In this document: positions 53,333 to 62,667 of the stretch, one piece after another
Layout of the letters: every line of letters begins with the position of its first letter
Numbering within the stretch: the first letter of the stretch is position 1
Source: Affinirhizobium straminoryzae
GTDB taxonomy: Bacteria; Pseudomonadota; Alphaproteobacteria; Rhizobiales; Rhizobiaceae
DNA: 64,000 nt
Assembly (NCBI RefSeq): GCF_007004135.1
Contig: NZ_VJMG01000009.1
Location: forward strand, 62,001-126,000
Reading direction: 5' to 3'
Notes under the pieces: generated by a model
What the model was told of the DNA's origin: nothing
Databases searched by the model: none
The model's input: the letters and a program-made list of their open reading frames with translations, nothing else
Program-made: the position numbers and the translations under genes

Positions 53333-54205
53333 ATGTCCATGGAAGCAACCGCAGAACTGCTGATGGAAGTTCGCCGGCTGGCCGATGCGCTGGAGAGACT
53401 TGCGGGCCCGGCGCCGGCCGTGAACGACTGGAACGCCGCCGATTGCTTCGTCTGGGCACCCGCAAACCGCTATCTGCAACCGGTTGCACGACCGAACCGG
53501 GTTGCGCTGCGGCTCATTCGTGGCGTGGATCACGTGCGTGACATCCTGCACGAAAACACGCTTCGCTTTGCCGAAGGTTTCGAAGCCAACAACGTCCTGT
53601 TGTGGGGCGCGCGCGGCATGGGCAAGTCCTCGCTGGTAAAGGCTGTTCATGCCGATGTGAAGGCTTCTACCGGCGCCAGCCTGAAACTGGTCGAGGTGCA
53701 CCGCGAGGATATTTCCACCCTGCCCGCGCTGCTTGATCTTCTGAAAGCGTCCGGCCACCGGGTCATCGTCTTTTGTGACGACCTCTCCTTCGACCATGAC
53801 GATACCGCCTACAAGTCGCTGAAGGCGGCGCTCGATGGCGGGATCGAAGGCCGGCCGGACAACGTGCTGTTCTACGCCACCTCCAACCGTCGCCACCTGC
53901 TGCCGCGCCATATGCTCGAAAACGAGCAATCGACGGCGATCAACCCGTCGGAAGCCGTCGAGGAGAAGGTGTCACTCTCCGACCGCTTCGGCCTGTGGCT
54001 TGGTTTCCACAAGTGCAATCAGGATGATTATCTGGCGATGATCGACGGCTATGCCGACCATTTCGCTCTCGATCTCGACCGCGCACAACTGCATCATGAA
54101 GCGCTGGAATGGGCAACGACGCGCGGCGGCCGCTCCGGACGCGTCGCCTGGCAATATATCCAGGATCTGGCGGGACGCCTGCGCAAACCCCTGCCCCGCA
54201 GTTGA
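53333..54205 (+). CDS. DUF815 AAA+ ATPase
   Basis: A 290-residue AAA+ protein of the DUF815 family: a coiled N-terminal part (MEVRRLADALERLAG), then LRFAEGFEANNVLLWGARGMGKSSLVKAV with Walker A, VIVFCDDLSFDHDDTAYKSLKAALDGG with Walker B, and the sensor NVLFYATSNRRHLLPRHM. A perfect AAGGAGG is at 53321; of four nearby in-frame ATGs, 53333 has the best spacing. Role unknown; the gene is commonly next to yajC-secDF in Rhizobiales, as here on the opposite strand. Confidence 0.88.
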   Translation: MSMEATAELLMEVRRLADALERLAGPAPAVNDWNAADCFVWAPANRYLQPVARPNRVALRLIRGVDHVRDILHENTLRFAEGFEANNVLLWGARGMGKSSLVKAVHADVKASTGASLKLVEVHREDISTLPALLDLLKASGHRVIVFCDDLSFDHDDTAYKSLKAALDGGIEGRPDNVLFYATSNRRHLLPRHMLENEQSTAINPSEAVEEKVSLSDRFGLWLGFHKCNQDDYLAMIDGYADHFALDLDRAQLHHEALEWATTRGGRSGRVAWQYIQDLAGRLRKPLPRS

Positions 54206-54255
54206 GCAGCGCGCCGTGGCAAGACAGGCCCAGCAGTAGCCATCGCCACAACGAC

Positions 54256-54281
54256 GAAAGCCCGGACGATGCCGGGCTTTC
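54256..54281. terminator. bidirectional terminator between DUF815 and the LysM/LytM gene
   Basis: A perfect 10-bp stem GAAAGCCCGG / CCGGGCTTTC with a 6-base loop, 50 bases past the DUF815 stop and 21 bases past the end of the convergent gene. Confidence 0.75.
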
Positions 54282-54302
54282 TCGCATTCCCCATACGCAC
54301 TA

Positions 54303-55889
54303 CTATTCGAGGAACGTCATCGGGTTGACCGGGGTCGCATCCTTGCGCACTTCGAAATGCACCTGCGGACGCTTGGCGTCGCCGCTCATGCCGGACAGCG
54401 CCAGCGTCTGGCCACGCTGTACCTTCTGACCGCGCGACACGCTGATCGAGGCGGCATGACCGTAAACAGTCACCTTGCCATCGTCGTGGCGCACCAGAAC
54501 CGTGTTGCCGAGCTGCTTCAGGCCATTGCCGGCATAGATGACGACGCCGTTTTCAGCAGCCTTGATCGGCGTGCCCTCGGGAACGGAAATGTCGATGCCG
54601 TCATTGCGGTTGCCGTCAACATTGGCGCCGAAGGCGGCGATAACGGCGCCCGTGGCAGGCCAGCGATACTTGCTGATGCCAGTCGATGAGGGAGCCGGCG
54701 TGCTGACATCGGATTTGCTTTCCACATCCGAGAGGCTCGCCGTCTGCGTGGTGGCGGGCTTTTCGGTCGCCTTGGCGGGTGTCTGTTCCGACGATGCAGC
54801 AACGGCCGGCTGCGCCTTCGCACCGGCTGCGGTGGCATGCGGCACCGAGGCTGTCTGAACGGCTTCGCCATGGGCACCTGCCACCTTCAGCGTCTGGCCA
54901 ACCCGCAACTGGCCGTCAGCCAAGCTGTTATCGGCTTTCAGGCGATCGATCGGCGTGTTGGTGGCGCGGGCAATCTTGCTCAGCGTATCGCCGGGCTTGA
55001 CGACATAGGAGCCCCCCTTCGGCGGAACGGGCTCACCACCGGAGGGCGGTGTCAGCTTGCCGGCCGAATCGGCCTGCGCCTTGTCCCGCGCGGCAGCGGC
55101 ACCCGGCAGCACGGCGACCTTGTCGCCCTGCGGACGCAGCGGTGCGGGCGCATCGCCGCCATTGGCGAGATCGCCGGAGGCTGCAGCGGCCTTGGCCGCA
55201 TTGGAACGGGCCGCATAGGTCGGGATGATCACATTCTGACCGGGCGTCAGCACCCCGCCATTGGCCTTCAGGATTTCCTTTTCCGGCACACCATAGCGCT
55301 GGGACAGGATCTTGGCATTTTCGCCCGGCCGCAGGTTGACGCGAGGCGCATTGGTCGTCGACCAGCCGGGACCGGTGGCGCCGGTTGCTGCACCATCATC
55401 GTTCGCCGCGGCCATACGGCGTGCGGCAATCGGCGAGGGAGAAGACGTGGCCGGCATCGGCTGCGCCATCGCTTCCTGACGGGCAGGCGCTTCGCCGAGC
55501 GGCGGAAGACTGGACTGACTGACGGCACCTGCCGGAGGCGCAAGCGCTGCCCGCTGGATGGGCGCGGCCGAACTGCGGGCCGGCGACACGCTGGCCGGCG
55601 CATAGCCACCCTGAGCCTGCTGCGGATAAGGCTGGCCGTAGCCGCCGCCACCCTGCGAATAGCCTTGAGAATCGCCGCCGACATCGCCGCTCGGAACCGG
55701 GGCTGTTCCGTAGGCGCCGGATCCCTGCCTCTGCGGGATCGAGGCTGTCGTCATATTATCGCTTCCGGGAAAGAGACCGGAGAAGCGAGTGGCGTCGGAA
55801 CTGCATCCCGTTGCTGCACTCGCCAGAAAAGCCGCCACCGCCATCCGGGTGACCGACCTTCTCATCATTGACGAACTCTTCAAACGCAT
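54303..55889 (-). CDS. NlpD-like LysM/LytM (M23) lipoprotein
   Basis: A 528-residue precursor with a lipobox ending SAATGC and then SSDATRFSGLF. Two LysM domains follow (a weak one with NAKILSQRYGVPEKEILKANG near 210 and a clear one with YVVKPGDTLSKIARATNTPIDRLKADN near 300), then Ala/Pro-rich linkers and a C-terminal LytM/M23 domain (about 410-525). In the domain the first zinc ligand His is replaced (NDGIDI instead of H-x-G-x-D), while YGHAAS and VHFEVR remain. This degenerate state resembles NlpD, an amidase activator. It follows surE-pcm, as nlpD does in E. coli. Confidence 0.87.
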   Translation of the reverse strand: MRLKSSSMMRRSVTRMAVAAFLASAATGCSSDATRFSGLFPGSDNMTTASIPQRQGSGAYGTAPVPSGDVGGDSQGYSQGGGGYGQPYPQQAQGGYAPASVSPARSSAAPIQRAALAPPAGAVSQSSLPPLGEAPARQEAMAQPMPATSSPSPIAARRMAAANDDGAATGATGPGWSTTNAPRVNLRPGENAKILSQRYGVPEKEILKANGGVLTPGQNVIIPTYAARSNAAKAAAASGDLANGGDAPAPLRPQGDKVAVLPGAAAARDKAQADSAGKLTPPSGGEPVPPKGGSYVVKPGDTLSKIARATNTPIDRLKADNSLADGQLRVGQTLKVAGAHGEAVQTASVPHATAAGAKAQPAVAASSEQTPAKATEKPATTQTASLSDVESKSDVSTPAPSSTGISKYRWPATGAVIAAFGANVDGNRNDGIDISVPEGTPIKAAENGVVIYAGNGLKQLGNTVLVRHDDGKVTVYGHAASISVSRGQKVQRGQTLALSGMSGDAKRPQVHFEVRKDATPVNPMTFLE

Positions 55890-56027
55890 GACTCGACCCA
55901 ACTGACACGACCTATTTCGTGATCCATTAAAGACCGTTAGTCTTACCGTTGGGTTAAGGCGCTGCCGCGCGCTTCATTTTTTTGGCAAATTGCTAACCAT
56001 GACTCGTGATCAGCATCAGCGGCACGC

Positions 56028-56669
56028 TCACAGATGAACCGCGATGTGCGACACAAGCGGCAGATAGGGCGCCGGAAACAGATCCTCGCGCTCGAATCGG
56101 CTGCCAACCTTGGTCAGCCGAATCATCATGCAGCGATCCTCGCCCGTCATCAGCGGCGCAATCATCGAGCCGCCATGCACCAGTTGCTCGGCATAGAATC
56201 GCGGAATGGCGTCGAAGGCGGCGGTCACCAGAATGCGGTCGAAGGTCCCCTCCCCCTGCAGACCATTGCTGCCATCGGCCTGACGGATGATGACATTGCG
56301 CATGCCGAGCGCTTCAAGGCGTCCCTGCGCGGCCTTGACCAGGGTGCGAAACCGCTCCAGCGACAGCACCCGCTCGGCGATGCGGCCCATCACGGCGGCG
56401 GTAAAGCCGCTGCCAGTGCCGATGTCGAGCACCCGATGGCCGGGCTTCACATGCAACTGCGCAAGAAGACGCGCGGCGAGATCCGCGCCTTCCATGAACG
56501 ATCCACATTCGATGGGAATGGTTCGGCTTGAATAGGCATCCGTGACGAATTGCGGGGGCACAAACTGGCTGCGCGGCGTCTGTTCGATCGCCGTCAGGAG
56601 GTCGAGATCGGTAACGCCCTGGGCCCGCAGACGAAGCACCAGGGCAGCAAACCCTTCCTTCTCGATCAT
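56028..56669 (-). CDS. pcm: protein-L-isoaspartate O-methyltransferase
   Basis: Repairs isoaspartyl damage in aged proteins by methylation. The 213-residue protein has the family blocks TIPIECGSFMEGADLAARLL (substrate loop), VLDIGTGSGFTAAVMG (S-adenosylmethionine motif I), VLSLERFRTLVKAAQ and DRILVTAAFDAIP. Start chosen at the ATG 56669; a TTG 12 bases upstream overlaps the surE stop. Third gene of the run serS-surE-pcm. Confidence 0.93.
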   Translation of the reverse strand: MIEKEGFAALVLRLRAQGVTDLDLLTAIEQTPRSQFVPPQFVTDAYSSRTIPIECGSFMEGADLAARLLAQLHVKPGHRVLDIGTGSGFTAAVMGRIAERVLSLERFRTLVKAAQGRLEALGMRNVIIRQADGSNGLQGEGTFDRILVTAAFDAIPRFYAEQLVHGGSMIAPLMTGEDRCMMIRLTKVGSRFEREDLFPAPYLPLVSHIAVHL

Positions 56670-56677
56670 GCCTGATT

Positions 56678-57445
56678 TCAAGCACCTGCTCCCAAGGCCT
56701 GTCCGACGGTCGCCAGCATGGCGTGATCCGTCAGGTCGAGCTTCAACGGGGTCACGGAAATCCGATTGTCGCGCAGGGCGTGGATATCGGTGCCGGGCGC
56801 AAACTGTCCGGTACGATTGCCGAAACGCAGCCAGAAATACGGATTGCCGCGCCCGTCCTGCCGCTCATCGACCACGATGCCAAAATCCGTCTTGCCCTGC
56901 GCCGTCACTGTCACCCCCGTCACCGCATCGGCGGTGCAGGGCGGGAAGTTGAGGTTCAGGAAGGTGCCCGCGGGCAGATCGAGCGCGATCAGCTTGCGGA
57001 TCAGATCCGGTGCATGCACCTCTACCGTTGCCCAGGGCAGGCTGCGCTTGCCATCCTCGTACTGCACGGCCTGGCTCAGCGCCAGCGAACGGATACCCTG
57101 GATGGTGCCCTCGATGGCGCCCGCAATCGTACCGGAATAGGTCACGTCGTCGGCAATGTTGGAGCCTGCATTGATGCCCGACAGGATAAGGTCGGGCTTG
57201 CGATCCAGCACATGGCGGATGCCCATGATCACGCAGTCGGTCGGCGTGCCGCGCACCGCAAAATGCCGGTGGCCGACCTCGCGCAGGCGCAAGGGTTCCG
57301 ACAGCGTCAGCGAATGGGCAAGACCGCTCTGATCGGTTTCCGGCGCAACGATCCACACATCGTCGGAGAGGGTGCGGGCGATGCGTTCGAGCACCGCCAG
57401 TCCCTCGGCATGAATGCCATCATCGTTGGTGAGCAGGATCCGCAT
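56678..57445 (-). CDS. surE: 5'/3'-nucleotidase SurE
   Basis: Nucleoside monophosphatase of the survival protein E family, 255 residues. It begins [16 protein letters not shown] with the metal-binding Asp pair, and contains [57 protein letters not shown] and the C-terminal [12 protein letters not shown]. All active-site blocks are intact. It is seven bases after serS and just before pcm. Confidence 0.95.
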   Translation of the reverse strand: MRILLTNDDGIHAEGLAVLERIARTLSDDVWIVAPETDQSGLAHSLTLSEPLRLREVGHRHFAVRGTPTDCVIMGIRHVLDRKPDLILSGINAGSNIADDVTYSGTIAGAIEGTIQGIRSLALSQAVQYEDGKRSLPWATVEVHAPDLIRKLIALDLPAGTFLNLNFPPCTADAVTGVTVTAQGKTDFGIVVDERQDGRGNPYFWLRFGNRTGQFAPGTDIHALRDNRISVTPLKLDLTDHAMLATVGQALGAGA

Positions 57446-57452
57446 TGTTCCC

Positions 57453-58736
57453 TCACGCGCTCCGTTCGATCTTCGTCAGACCTCCCATATAGGGCAGAAG
57501 CGCATCGGGGATGGTCACGGAACCGTCCTCGTTCAGATAATTTTCGAGAACGGCGATCAGGCAGCGACCGACGGCGGTGCCGGACCCGTTCAGCGTGTGC
57601 ACGAAACGCGGCGCCTTCTCGTCCTTGACGCGGTAGCGCGCATTCATGCGCCGTGCCTGGAAATCGCCGCAGACCGAACAGGAGGAGATTTCGCGGTAGG
57701 TATTCTGCCCCGGCAGCCAGACCTCGAGGTCATAGGTCTTGCGGGCGCCGAATCCCATGTCGCCGGTGCAGAGCGTCATGGTGCGGAAATGCAGGCCGAG
57801 GCGCTTCAGCACCTCTTCCGCACAGGCCGTCATGCGTTCGTGTTCAGCAACCGAGCTTTCCGCGTCCGTGATGGAGACGAGTTCACACTTCCAGAACTGG
57901 TGCTGGCGCAGCATGCCGCGCGTATCGCGACCGGCGGAACCGGCTTCCGAGCGGAAGGACGGCGTCAGTGCGGTCAATCGCAGCGGCAGTTGCTCCTGCT
58001 CCAGGATCTCCTGGGAGACGAGATTGGTCAGCGTCACTTCCGCCGTCGGGATCAGCCAACGGCCGTCGGTGGTGCGGAACAGGTCTTCGGCGAACTTCGG
58101 AAGCTGCCCGGTGCCATACATGGCCTCGTCACGCACCATCAGCGGCGAGGATACTTCCGTATAGCCGTGTTCGGTGGTGTGCAGGTCGATCATGAACTGG
58201 CCAAGGGCGCGTTCCAGCTTTGCAAGCTGGCCCGTCAGCACCGTGAAGCGCGAGCCGGACAGCTTTGCCGCCCGGTCGAAATCCATCATGCCGAGCGCTT
58301 CGCCGATGTCGAAATGCTCCTTGGCCGGGTGGTTCCAGCGCGGCTTCTCACCGACAACGCGGGCGACGACATTGTCATGTTCGTCCTTGCCGACCGGCAC
58401 GTCATCGAGCGGAATGTTCGGGATACGCGACAGAACGTCGTCCAGCGCGGCGATCGCCTCACGCTCCTTCTGTTCGAGGACCGGCATCTCGTCCTTGAGG
58501 CTCGCCACCTCGGCCTTCAGCTTTTCAGCAAGCTCCTGGTTCTTCTGCGCCATGGCGGCGCCGATCTCCTTGGAGGCGGCATTGCGGCGGGACTGCATGT
58601 CCTGAAGTGTCTGGATGACGGAGCGGCGCGTTTCATCCAGTGCAATGATGGCGTCGGCCTGCGGTTCTGCACCGCGCTTCTTCAGCGCCTCGTCGAGGGC
58701 CGCGGGGTTCTCACGTATCCACTTGATATCGAGCAT
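57453..58736 (-). CDS. serS: seryl-tRNA synthetase
   Basis: Charges tRNA-Ser; class II synthetase, 427 residues. It has the N-terminal antiparallel coiled-coil arm (about 30-105) that contacts the tRNA's long variable arm, motif 2 ([28 protein letters not shown]), and motif 3 with [16 protein letters not shown]. Also the ATP/serine-binding TAEVTLTN. Length matches the family. Between tatC (95 bases) and surE (7 bases). Confidence 0.97.
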   Translation of the reverse strand: MLDIKWIRENPAALDEALKKRGAEPQADAIIALDETRRSVIQTLQDMQSRRNAASKEIGAAMAQKNQELAEKLKAEVASLKDEMPVLEQKEREAIAALDDVLSRIPNIPLDDVPVGKDEHDNVVARVVGEKPRWNHPAKEHFDIGEALGMMDFDRAAKLSGSRFTVLTGQLAKLERALGQFMIDLHTTEHGYTEVSSPLMVRDEAMYGTGQLPKFAEDLFRTTDGRWLIPTAEVTLTNLVSQEILEQEQLPLRLTALTPSFRSEAGSAGRDTRGMLRQHQFWKCELVSITDAESSVAEHERMTACAEEVLKRLGLHFRTMTLCTGDMGFGARKTYDLEVWLPGQNTYREISSCSVCGDFQARRMNARYRVKDEKAPRFVHTLNGSGTAVGRCLIAVLENYLNEDGSVTIPDALLPYMGGLTKIERSA

Positions 58737-58831
58737 CGTCGTTCCAGATCGCCTGCGGTTGAGGCCGAGAGGATGAGCCCGGCCGAAAAATCTTGCTCCG
58801 GCCGAGATATCCCGTTCTGCCGGAACGGATG

Positions 58832-59662
58832 CTACGCCTCGTCGGACGTGCTGACGGAGGATGAACTGGCGTCCTGGACGGCCGCAGTTTCACTCGCGCG
58901 CTTCTTTTCCACGAGTCGAGCGGCGTAGATGGAGACCTCGTAGAGAAGGATCGTCGGCAGTGCAAGACCGATCTGGGACATCGGATCCGGAGGGGTCAGC
59001 ACGGCGGCCACGACGAAGGCCAGCACAATGGCGAACTTGCGCTTCTCCACCAGCCAGGTGCTGGTGAGCAGCCCGACGCGCGCAAGAAGCGTCGTCACGA
59101 CGGGCAACTGGAACACCAGTCCAAAGGACATGACCAGCGTCATGATCAGCGACAGGTATTCCGACACCTTGGGCATCAGGGAGATCGCCACCTCGCCTTC
59201 ACCGGGCTTCTGCTGCATGGCGAGGAAGAACCACATCACCATCGGCGTGAAGAAGAAATAGACCAGCGCAGCCCCGAGCAGGAACAGCACGGGAGACGCA
59301 ATCAGGAACGGCAGGAAGGCGGCCCGCTCGTTCTTGTAGAGACCGGGCGCCACGAACTTGTAGAGCTGCGAGGCGATGATCGGGAAGGCGATGACCAGAG
59401 CGCCGAACATCGCCACCTTCACCTGCGTGAAGAAGAATTCCTGCGGTGCGGTGTAGATTAGTTCGGACTTCGCCACATCCAGACCGGCCCAGACGACGGC
59501 CCATTTGTAAGGAATGACCAGCAGATTGAAGAGCTGCTTGGCGAAGAAGAAGCACACCAGGAAGGCCACGAAGAACGCAGCCAGCGACCAGATGAGCCGC
59601 GTGCGCAGTTCCATCAGATGCTCGATGAGCGGCTGAGGCTTGTCGTCGATATCGCCGGTCAT
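58832..59662 (-). CDS. tatC: Sec-independent translocase subunit TatC
   Basis: Multi-span receptor for twin-arginine signal peptides. The 276-residue protein has six hydrophobic helices with the conserved start [17 protein letters not shown], the [37 protein letters not shown] loop and the C-terminal [23 protein letters not shown]. The C-tail (about 30 residues) is charged. ATG overlaps the tatB stop by four bases (ATGA), a sign of coupling. Confidence 0.96.
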   Translation of the reverse strand: MTGDIDDKPQPLIEHLMELRTRLIWSLAAFFVAFLVCFFFAKQLFNLLVIPYKWAVVWAGLDVAKSELIYTAPQEFFFTQVKVAMFGALVIAFPIIASQLYKFVAPGLYKNERAAFLPFLIASPVLFLLGAALVYFFFTPMVMWFFLAMQQKPGEGEVAISLMPKVSEYLSLIMTLVMSFGLVFQLPVVTTLLARVGLLTSTWLVEKRKFAIVLAFVVAAVLTPPDPMSQIGLALPTILLYEVSIYAARLVEKKRASETAAVQDASSSSVSTSDEA

Positions 59663-60486
59663 GCATTATCCTTGGGCGTGGCTGGCTTCTTGCGCGGACG
59701 CGGTGCGGGCTTGGCCGCATGAGCGGTTTCCGCAACCGGCGCGGTCGAAGCGGTTTCGGTCACGGCAGGCTTGGCAGTCCGCGTGCGACGGACCGCAGAC
59801 TTTACTGCCGGCACCGGCTCGGCCACGACAGCGACCTCCACCTTCGGCTTGCGCGGGGCGCGCGGCTTCTTCACCGGTGCGGCAGATATCGGTTCCGATT
59901 GTGCAGGCGAAGAGGATGCCGCAGGTGCTGCAGGCGCCGCAGCTGCCGCAGTGATTGAAGACGGCGCAGAAGCAGCCCCCGATGACACGGAAGCGACAGA
60001 GGCGGTCGGCGTCGAAGCCTGCGCCGCGGCCGGCTGCGCAGGCGCAGGCGGCGCTGCAGCATGCACCGGAGCAACAGCCGGTGGCGTCTCCGGCAGCGAG
60101 AGCCCGGAGGTTGGCAACAGCGATTCGATTCCGGCAGCATTCTCTCCTGCCGCCTGCCCATCCGTCGCTTCGGCGGATGGCAGCGTCGTCGCCTTCTGGA
60201 GATCGTTGCGGATCTCGTTGCCCATCTCGCGCAGCGGATTGATCGCCTCGCGCAGCGCATTGGCCGGGTGGAAGCGCTGGGCGTCCGAAATCGTCTGGCG
60301 CAGATCGTCCATGTCGGCCTCGCGCAGGGCCTGGTCGAACTGCGTGCGGAAGTCACCCGCCATTTTTCGCAGATTGGCCGTCATTTTGCCGAAGGCACGC
60401 AACATCGGCGGCAGATCCTTCGGCCCGACGACAACGATCAAGACGACCGCGATGACTAAGAGTTCGGTCCAGCCGATGTCCAGCAT
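59659..60486 (-). CDS. tatB: Sec-independent translocase subunit TatB
   Basis: Membrane-anchored partner of TatC. The N-terminal MLDIGWTELLVIAVVLIVVVGPKDLPPMLRAFG gives the short helix, hinge Gly-Pro and amphipathic helix typical for TatB. The remaining 200 residues are an Ala/Pro-rich tail with a helical part to about 110 and then low-complexity sequence. At 275 residues it is longer than E. coli TatB (171), owing to this tail. Confidence 0.95.
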   Translation of the reverse strand: MLDIGWTELLVIAVVLIVVVGPKDLPPMLRAFGKMTANLRKMAGDFRTQFDQALREADMDDLRQTISDAQRFHPANALREAINPLREMGNEIRNDLQKATTLPSAEATDGQAAGENAAGIESLLPTSGLSLPETPPAVAPVHAAAPPAPAQPAAAQASTPTASVASVSSGAASAPSSITAAAAAPAAPAASSSPAQSEPISAAPVKKPRAPRKPKVEVAVVAEPVPAVKSAVRRTRTAKPAVTETASTAPVAETAHAAKPAPRPRKKPATPKDNA

Positions 60487-60537
60487 GTATGACGCTCCTC
60501 GGGAGACGCGCCCCCACCGGGGCGCGGCACCGGATGC

Positions 60538-60738
60538 TTACTTGGTTTCTTCCGGCTTGTGGTCCACGGTCTTCGCCGTTGTCGCGGGCGGCGTCTCGTC
60601 CTCGTCAGCCATGCCCTTCTTGAAGCTCTTGATACCCTTGGCGACATCGCCCATCAGGTCTGGAATCTTGCCGCGCCCGAAGAAGATGAGCACGATGACC
60701 AGAACGATCAGCCAGTGCCAGATGCTAAAAGAACCCAT
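60538..60738 (-). CDS. tatA: Sec-independent translocase subunit TatA
   Basis: Pore-forming small subunit, 66 residues: [39 protein letters not shown] has the single helix, the F-G hinge and the amphipathic helix. The C-tail is short and acidic. First of tatABC; 51 bases before tatB and 42 bases after the ABC ATPase gene. Confidence 0.95.
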   Translation of the reverse strand: MGSFSIWHWLIVLVIVLIFFGRGKIPDLMGDVAKGIKSFKKGMADEDETPPATTAKTVDHKPEETK

Positions 60739-60780
60739 GACTCCACTCCATGATTGCGCGTTCTTGCCGATGTAAGACGT

Positions 60781-61884
60781 TTAGTCCGCTTTTTCAAACA
60801 CCAAAATATCGCCGTCCGAAACCTTTATGGTCACGTCTGTGAGACCATCCGCCAGCTGGTCGGCGCGAATGCGGGCCCTGAGCGGCTCATCCAGCCCGTC
60901 CACGGCAAGCGTGAGCAATTCCACGACGCCCAGGAAGCGGCGGGTCAGGATGCGGGCGCGGATGGGACCGGCCGATTCCGAGACCATGACCTGCGAGATG
61001 CGAACCGCCACATCCACAACCGTGCCATCCGCCAGACCGGACGCATCGCCCCGCCCGAGCGGCGTTGCCACAGCGCCGTGGCGCACCCTGCCCTGCAGAC
61101 GGTTGATCTCGGAGAAGAAGCCCGCGGCAAACAGCGATTGCGGGCGGCGATAGAGATCCTGCGAACGGCCGAGCTGCACCAGACGGCCGTGGTTCAGAAG
61201 CGCGATCCGATCGCCCATGCGCATGGCCTCCTCCGCGTCATGCGTCACGACGATGGCCGTTGCGCGCGACTGGCGCAGCACATCCAGGGTGTCAGCGCGG
61301 ATCGTATCCTTCAGGCGTGAGTCGAGGCCGCTGAAAGGCTCGTCCATCAGCAGAACGCCGGGGCGCGGGGCAAGCGCACGGGCAAGCGCCACACGCTGCT
61401 GTTCCCCGCCCGAAAGCGCATGCGGAAATTTGTCGGCATAGTGCGAGAGCCCTACCCGCTCCAGCGCCACCATGGCCTCGGCATGGGCAGCCTTCGCCGG
61501 CATCGCGGTGAGGCCGAAGCGGACATTGTCCAGGACGCTCAGATGCGGAAACAGCGCATAATCCTGGAACATCAGCCCGACGCCACGCTTTTCCGGCGGC
61601 ACGAACAGATCGGGTCCGGCAACCACCCGACCGTCGATCAGCACGCGGCCAGAGGTCTGGGCCTCGATGCCGGCAGCAATCCGCAGCAGGGTCGTCTTGC
61701 CGGAACCGGACGGGCCGAGCAGGCACAGCACCTCGCCCGGACGCGCCTCCAGCGAAATGTCGCGGATCGTTTCCTTGCCGTGATAGCTGTGGCGGATGTT
61801 CTCGAAGGCGAGGCTGGCCGCAAATGTCACGCCGGCGGGACGGCGCGGGGATGTCGGCAGCCCTTCGGGCGCGATGTCGTTCAT
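60781..61884 (-). CDS. FbpC-type ABC transporter ATP-binding protein
   Basis: A 367-residue ATPase: an N-terminal tail, Walker A LLGPSGSGKTTLL (about 55-67), Q-loop LMFQDYALFPHLSVLDNV, signature LSGGEQQRVALARAL, Walker B VLLMDEPFSGLDSRL and H-loop IVVTHDAEEAMRMGD, then a C-terminal TOBE_2 domain (about 250-360). It resembles the ferric-iron/putrescine/thiamine class. No permease or binding-protein gene is near, so the transporter is incomplete here; it sits between scpB and tatA, where most related genomes have these two side by side. Confidence 0.88.
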   Translation of the reverse strand: MNDIAPEGLPTSPRRPAGVTFAASLAFENIRHSYHGKETIRDISLEARPGEVLCLLGPSGSGKTTLLRIAAGIEAQTSGRVLIDGRVVAGPDLFVPPEKRGVGLMFQDYALFPHLSVLDNVRFGLTAMPAKAAHAEAMVALERVGLSHYADKFPHALSGGEQQRVALARALAPRPGVLLMDEPFSGLDSRLKDTIRADTLDVLRQSRATAIVVTHDAEEAMRMGDRIALLNHGRLVQLGRSQDLYRRPQSLFAAGFFSEINRLQGRVRHGAVATPLGRGDASGLADGTVVDVAVRISQVMVSESAGPIRARILTRRFLGVVELLTLAVDGLDEPLRARIRADQLADGLTDVTIKVSDGDILVFEKAD

Positions 61885-61944
61885 GAGCTTCTGGCCTTCG
61901 TCATGCCATGCTGGGAAAGATGCCGTTCTCTAAAGATGAACGTG

Positions 61945-62658
61945 CTATTCCTCTTCTCCACCACCGGGAGTCAAGAGGCCAAGCTCCTCAAGATCCAGCT
62001 GGGTGATCGGATCTTCCTCTTCGGACAACTCATCCGCCGACATCGGCACGGGAATGCGGAAGTCAGGCGGGATGCGGCCGGACAACAGTCCCGCTCCCTT
62101 CAATTCCTCCAGCCCCGGCAGGTCGCGGATTTCTTCGAGGCCGAAATGATCGAGAAAGCGGGGTGTCGTGCCGAGCGTGACCGGACGGCCGGGCGTGCGG
62201 CGACGGCCGCGAAAGCGCACCCAGCCCGCTTCCATCAGCACGTCCAGCGTGCCGCGTGAGGTCTGGACGCCGCGGATCTCCTCGATCTCGGCGCGCGTCA
62301 CCGGCTGGTGGTAGGCTATGATTGCCAGCACCTCCAGCGCCGCTCTTGACAGCTTCCTGCTCTCGGTCTCGTCACGGCGGATGACGAAGGAGAGATCCGC
62401 TGCGGTGCGGAAAGCCCAGCGATCCTCGACGCGGACCAGATTGACACCCCGCCCGGCATACAGCTGTACCAGCCGCGCCATCACGGTCCGCACATCCGTT
62501 CCGCGTGGCAGGCGCTCCAACAGGAAGGCTTCGGACACAGGCTCCGCGGAGGCGAACACCAAAGCCTCGGCGATGCGCTCCGCCTCAAGATCCAGCGCCG
62601 TCCGCACAGGCTCCCGCTCCTCGGCGGGTGCATCCTCCTGCTCTTCGAAAACCTGCAC
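61945..62658 (-). CDS. scpB: segregation and condensation protein B
   Basis: Winged-helix subunit of the SMC-ScpAB chromosome condensin, 237 residues. It shows EAERIAEALVFASAEPVSEAFLLERLP, LSRAALEVLAIIAYHQPVTRAEIEEIRGVQTSRGTLDVLMEAGWVR and the TLGTTPRFLDHFGLEEIRDLPGLEE block. The GTG start at 62658 has GAGAGGGGC immediately upstream. Nine bases separate it from the scpA stop. The acidic C-tail is long. Confidence 0.94.
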   Translation of the reverse strand: MQVFEEQEDAPAEEREPVRTALDLEAERIAEALVFASAEPVSEAFLLERLPRGTDVRTVMARLVQLYAGRGVNLVRVEDRWAFRTAADLSFVIRRDETESRKLSRAALEVLAIIAYHQPVTRAEIEEIRGVQTSRGTLDVLMEAGWVRFRGRRRTPGRPVTLGTTPRFLDHFGLEEIRDLPGLEELKGAGLLSGRIPPDFRIPVPMSADELSEEEDPITQLDLEELGLLTPGGGEEE

Positions 62659-62667
62659 GCCCCTCTC

